A stretch of DNA of 7,830 nucleotides from Embleya sp040605455 (GTDB lineage Bacteria; Actinomycetota; Actinomycetes; Streptomycetales; Streptomycetaceae), in the NCBI RefSeq assembly GCF_040605455.1, contig NZ_JBEXCV010000253.1, positions 1 through 7,830 of the forward strand, given 5' to 3'. The position numbers were made by a program, and so were the translations under genes. Positions 5,870 through 7,830 of the stretch are shown in pieces. How positions within the stretch are numbered: position 1 is the first letter of the stretch; the number at the start of each line of letters is the position of its first letter. A model generated the notes under the pieces. That model was not told the origin of the DNA, searched no databases, and worked only from the letters and a program-made list of their open reading frames with translations.

Positions 5870-5907
5870 GGGCACCTCTGCCACTCCATCGTGGCGGAGG
5901 TGCCCTT
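5868..5907 (-). terminator. Terminator hairpin downstream of the bluB-cobT gene
   Basis: The 17-base arms are 5868-5884 (AAGGGCACCTCTGCCAC) and 5891-5907, with a six-base loop. All positions pair except one (T5879 with G5896), which is a wobble in plus-strand RNA but an A-C mismatch in the minus-strand transcript. The hairpin begins about 25 bases after the cobT stop codon, and only a short T run follows on the minus strand. It should separate cobT from cobA transcription. Confidence 0.75.
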
Positions 5908-5932
5908 CGGCTGCTGCGGGCGGGGGTCGCAA

Positions 5933-7830
5933 TCAGTCGGTTTTGCCGCTGACTCCCGCCGAGTCGAACGTGGCCACATCGTGCAGTACGCGGACCGCGC
6001 TCTGCACCAGCGGCAGCGCGAGCACCGCGCCGGTGCCCTCGCCGAGCCGCATCTCCAACTCGACCAGCGGACGCAGCGACAACTTCGCCAGAGCCGCCGC
6101 ATGACCGGGTTCGGCCGAACGGTGGCCCGCGACGCACGCCTGGATCGCCTCCGGCGCGATCGCCTGCGCGACCAGGGCGGCCGCACCGGCGATCACCCCG
6201 TCGAGCACGACCGGTACGCGCAGCGCCGCCGCGCCGATGATGTAACCGGCGAGCGCCGCGTGCTCCAGGCCGCCGACCGCGGCCAGGACGCCGATCGGGT
6301 CACCGGGGTCGGGTTCGTGCCGCGCCAGTGCGGCCTTGACCACCTCGATCTTGCGCCGGTGCGTGGCATCGTCGATGCCGGTCCCGCGACCGGTGACCTC
6401 GGCGACCTCCACACCGGTGAACACCGAGATCAGCGCGGCGGACGCGGTCGTGTTCGCGATCCCCATGTCGCCGGTGAGCAGGCCCCGGTTGCCGGCGGTG
6501 ACCAGGTCGCGGGCGATCTCGATACCGACCTCGATCGCCGCGATGGCCTCCTCGCGGGTCATCGCGGGGCCCTGGGTCATGTCCGCGGTACCCGGCCGGA
6601 TCCGGCGCGGCAGCAGTCCGGTCGCGTTGGGCAACTCGGTCGCGACGCCGACGTCCACGACGCACACCTCGACGCCGATCTGCTTGGCGAACGCGTTGAC
6701 CACGGCGCCACCCGCGAGGAAGTTGCCCACCATCTGCGCGGTGACCTCCTGCGGCCACGGCGACACGCCCTGCGCGTGCACCCCATGGTCGGCGGCGAAC
6801 ACCGCGACCGCGGCGGGCTCCGGGACGGGCGGCGGGAAGGTCCGGGCCAGCCCGGACAACTGCGCGCCGATCGTCTCCAGGATGCCCAGCGAACCGGGCG
6901 GCTTGGTCATGGTGCGCTGGTGCTCCCACGCCGCGCCCAGCGTCTTGGCGTCGAGCGGACGCACCGACCGGAGCGTCTCGTCGAGCAGGCTGACCGGCTC
7001 CTCGCCGGGCAGACCGCGCCGACCGTAGGTCTCCTCGTGCACCACCCACGACAGCGGCCGGGCCTTGGCCCAACCCGAGGTGGCCAGCTCCGGCTCGTCG
7101 GGGAACGCGTCCACGTAGCCGACGCACAGGTAGGCGACCACGTCGATGTGGTCGGGCAGGCCCAGTGCCTTGGCCAGCTCACGCTCGTCGAAGAAGCTCA
7201 CCCAGCCGACCCCGAGGCCCTCGGCCCGGGCGGCGAGCCACAGGTTCTCCACCGCGAGCGCGCTGGAGTAGGGGCCCATCTGCGGCTGGGTGTGCCGGCC
7301 CAGGGTGTGCCGACCGCCGCGCGTGGAGTCCACGGTCACCACGATGTTGACCGGCGTCTCCAGGATCGCCTCGACCTTGATCTCCAGGAACTGCTTGGCC
7401 CGGGCCTTGGGCAGCGAGGTGGCGTACGCCTCACGCTGCCGCTGGGCCAGTTCCTGGACGGTGACCCGGGTCTCCTCGGAGCGGATCACCACGAAGTCCC
7501 ACGGCTGCGAGTACCCGACGCTGGGCGCCGCGTGCGCGGCCTCCAGAACCCGGACCAGGACGTCGTCCGGCACCGGGTCGGGGCGGAAGCCGGCCCGGAC
7601 GTCCCGGCGCTCGCGCATCACCCGATGCACCGCGTCGCGCGCCGCGTCGTCGTAGCCGGGAGCGGCGGGGCCGCGCTCGACCTCGGGCTCGGACTCCGAC
7701 TCCGGGTCCGACTCCGATTCCGACTCCGACTCCGATTCCGACGCATCGACGTCCTGGGGCTCACCGCCCGAAGCGGCCGCGTCGGGCGTCTGCCCCTCGG
7801 CCGCCGCCGGCGCGGGGTCGGCCGCCGCCG
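5933..7830 (-). CDS. cobT: BluB-CobT fusion: DMB synthase plus nicotinate-nucleotide:DMB phosphoribosyltransferase, 5' partial
   Basis: The frame is open to the window edge, giving 631 visible residues, so the start lies outside. Residues 1-66 are an Ala/Pro/Glu-rich acidic tail with a Ser-Glu repeat. Residues of about 60-270 are a BluB-type, nitroreductase-like flavin enzyme that breaks FMN down to 5,6-dimethylbenzimidazole (DMB): RRDVR at 74-78, APSVGYSQPWDFV at about 101-113, MGPYSSALAVENLWL about 184-198, and GLGVGWVSFFD at 204-214, whose Ser probably matches the catalytic Ser of BluB. Residues of about 281-631 are CobT, which joins DMB to nicotinate mononucleotide to give alpha-ribazole phosphate: TKPPGSLG about 308-315, AADHGVHAQGVS about 345-356, GDMGIANTT at 453-461, TGRGTGIDD about 479-487, and RLGEGTGA at 594-601, with Glu597 the expected catalytic base. 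The CobT part is of normal length (Salmonella CobT is 356). GDMG replaces the GEMG of the Salmonella enzyme. A shorter start at GTG 7630 is unlikely because coding bias continues upstream. Confidence 0.95.
   Translation of the reverse strand, partial: AAADPAPAAAEGQTPDAAASGGEPQDVDASESESESESESDPESESEPEVERGPAAPGYDDAARDAVHRVMRERRDVRAGFRPDPVPDDVLVRVLEAAHAAPSVGYSQPWDFVVIRSEETRVTVQELAQRQREAYATSLPKARAKQFLEIKVEAILETPVNIVVTVDSTRGGRHTLGRHTQPQMGPYSSALAVENLWLAARAEGLGVGWVSFFDERELAKALGLPDHIDVVAYLCVGYVDAFPDEPELATSGWAKARPLSWVVHEETYGRRGLPGEEPVSLLDETLRSVRPLDAKTLGAAWEHQRTMTKPPGSLGILETIGAQLSGLARTFPPPVPEPAAVAVFAADHGVHAQGVSPWPQEVTAQMVGNFLAGGAVVNAFAKQIGVEVCVVDVGVATELPNATGLLPRRIRPGTADMTQGPAMTREEAIAAIEVGIEIARDLVTAGNRGLLTGDMGIANTTASAALISVFTGVEVAEVTGRGTGIDDATHRRKIEVVKAALARHEPDPGDPIGVLAAVGGLEHAALAGYIIGAAALRVPVVLDGVIAGAAALVAQAIAPEAIQACVAGHRSAEPGHAAALAKLSLRPLVELEMRLGEGTGAVLALPLVQSAVRVLHDVATFDSAGVSGKTD
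7682..7741 (-). repeat. Hexanucleotide repeat encoding a Ser-Glu tract
   Basis: A six-base unit (about CTCCGA on the plus strand) recurs roughly nine times with small changes. On the minus strand it encodes SESESESESESDPESESEP, part of the acidic tail before the BluB domain. Serine is mostly TCG, and glutamate alternates between GAG and GAA. Repeats of this kind change length by slippage in whole codon pairs, which keeps the frame. The tail is most likely a flexible linker. Confidence 0.8.

Noticed and set aside
5868..5907. Possible cobalamin riboswitch element (GCCAC...GTGGC)
   Set aside because: The bases form a simple single stem-loop just after the cobT stop. The conserved B12 box and multi-helix junction are not seen.
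4653..6104. Long plus-strand ORF opposite cobA
   Set aside because: It is antisense to a well-supported enzyme gene, crosses an intergenic region and shows no motif.
5712..6137. N-terminal extension of cobA upstream of ATG 5711
   Set aside because: The frame is open, but it would run through the cobT stop, the terminator hairpin and the phased repeats, overlapping the end of cobT. The enzyme domain starts right at ATG 5711.

Overview
The window looks like chromosomal DNA of a high-GC actinomycete, most likely a member of the Streptomycetaceae. GC is very high throughout, codons almost always end in G or C, GTG starts are used, and the gene content (a DUF2637 membrane protein, a long cobA, a BluB-CobT fusion) fits that group. 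I see no tRNA, rRNA, CRISPR array, insertion sequence, integrase or attachment site.

Layout from left to right. (1) The 3' part of a plus-strand gene for an unknown single-pass membrane protein, ending at 784. (2) A short gap with a C-rich stretch and a perfect 21-bp hairpin shared with the next, convergent gene. (3) A minus-strand gene (961-2073) for a five-helix DUF2637/SpdB-like membrane protein. (4) A 421-bp divergent spacer, relatively AT-rich, with a good sigma-70-type promoter facing right. (5) A plus-strand gene (2495-3388) for a soluble protein I do not recognise. (6) A second hairpin between convergent genes. (7) A minus-strand cluster read from right to left: the BluB-CobT fusion (5' end beyond the window), a terminator, a 221-bp spacer with 11-bp-phased repeats, cobA/cysG, a small unrecognised ORF, and a SpoU-family RNA 2'-O-methyltransferase.

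How the genes work together. The right half is a tetrapyrrole/cobalamin module. CobA with its CysG-type N-terminal domain methylates uroporphyrinogen III to precorrin-2 and probably oxidises it onward, at the entry to sirohaem and B12. BluB makes 5,6-dimethylbenzimidazole from FMN, and CobT turns this into alpha-ribazole phosphate for the lower ligand of B12. Entry and late steps therefore lie side by side, and the two lower-ligand steps sit on one polypeptide. The methyltransferase and small ORF follow cobA so closely that co-transcription is likely, but no functional link is visible. The left half (membrane protein, DUF2637 protein and its divergent neighbour) has no assignable pathway.

The items most worth a second look are the BluB-CobT fusion with its Ser-Glu repeat tail, the helically phased repeats upstream of cobA in the absence of a recognisable B12 riboswitch, the small ORF between cobA and the methyltransferase, the two adjacent palindromes inside the DUF2637 gene, and the DUF2637/unknown divergent pair. 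I found no convincing wholly new system; these are leads of modest strength.
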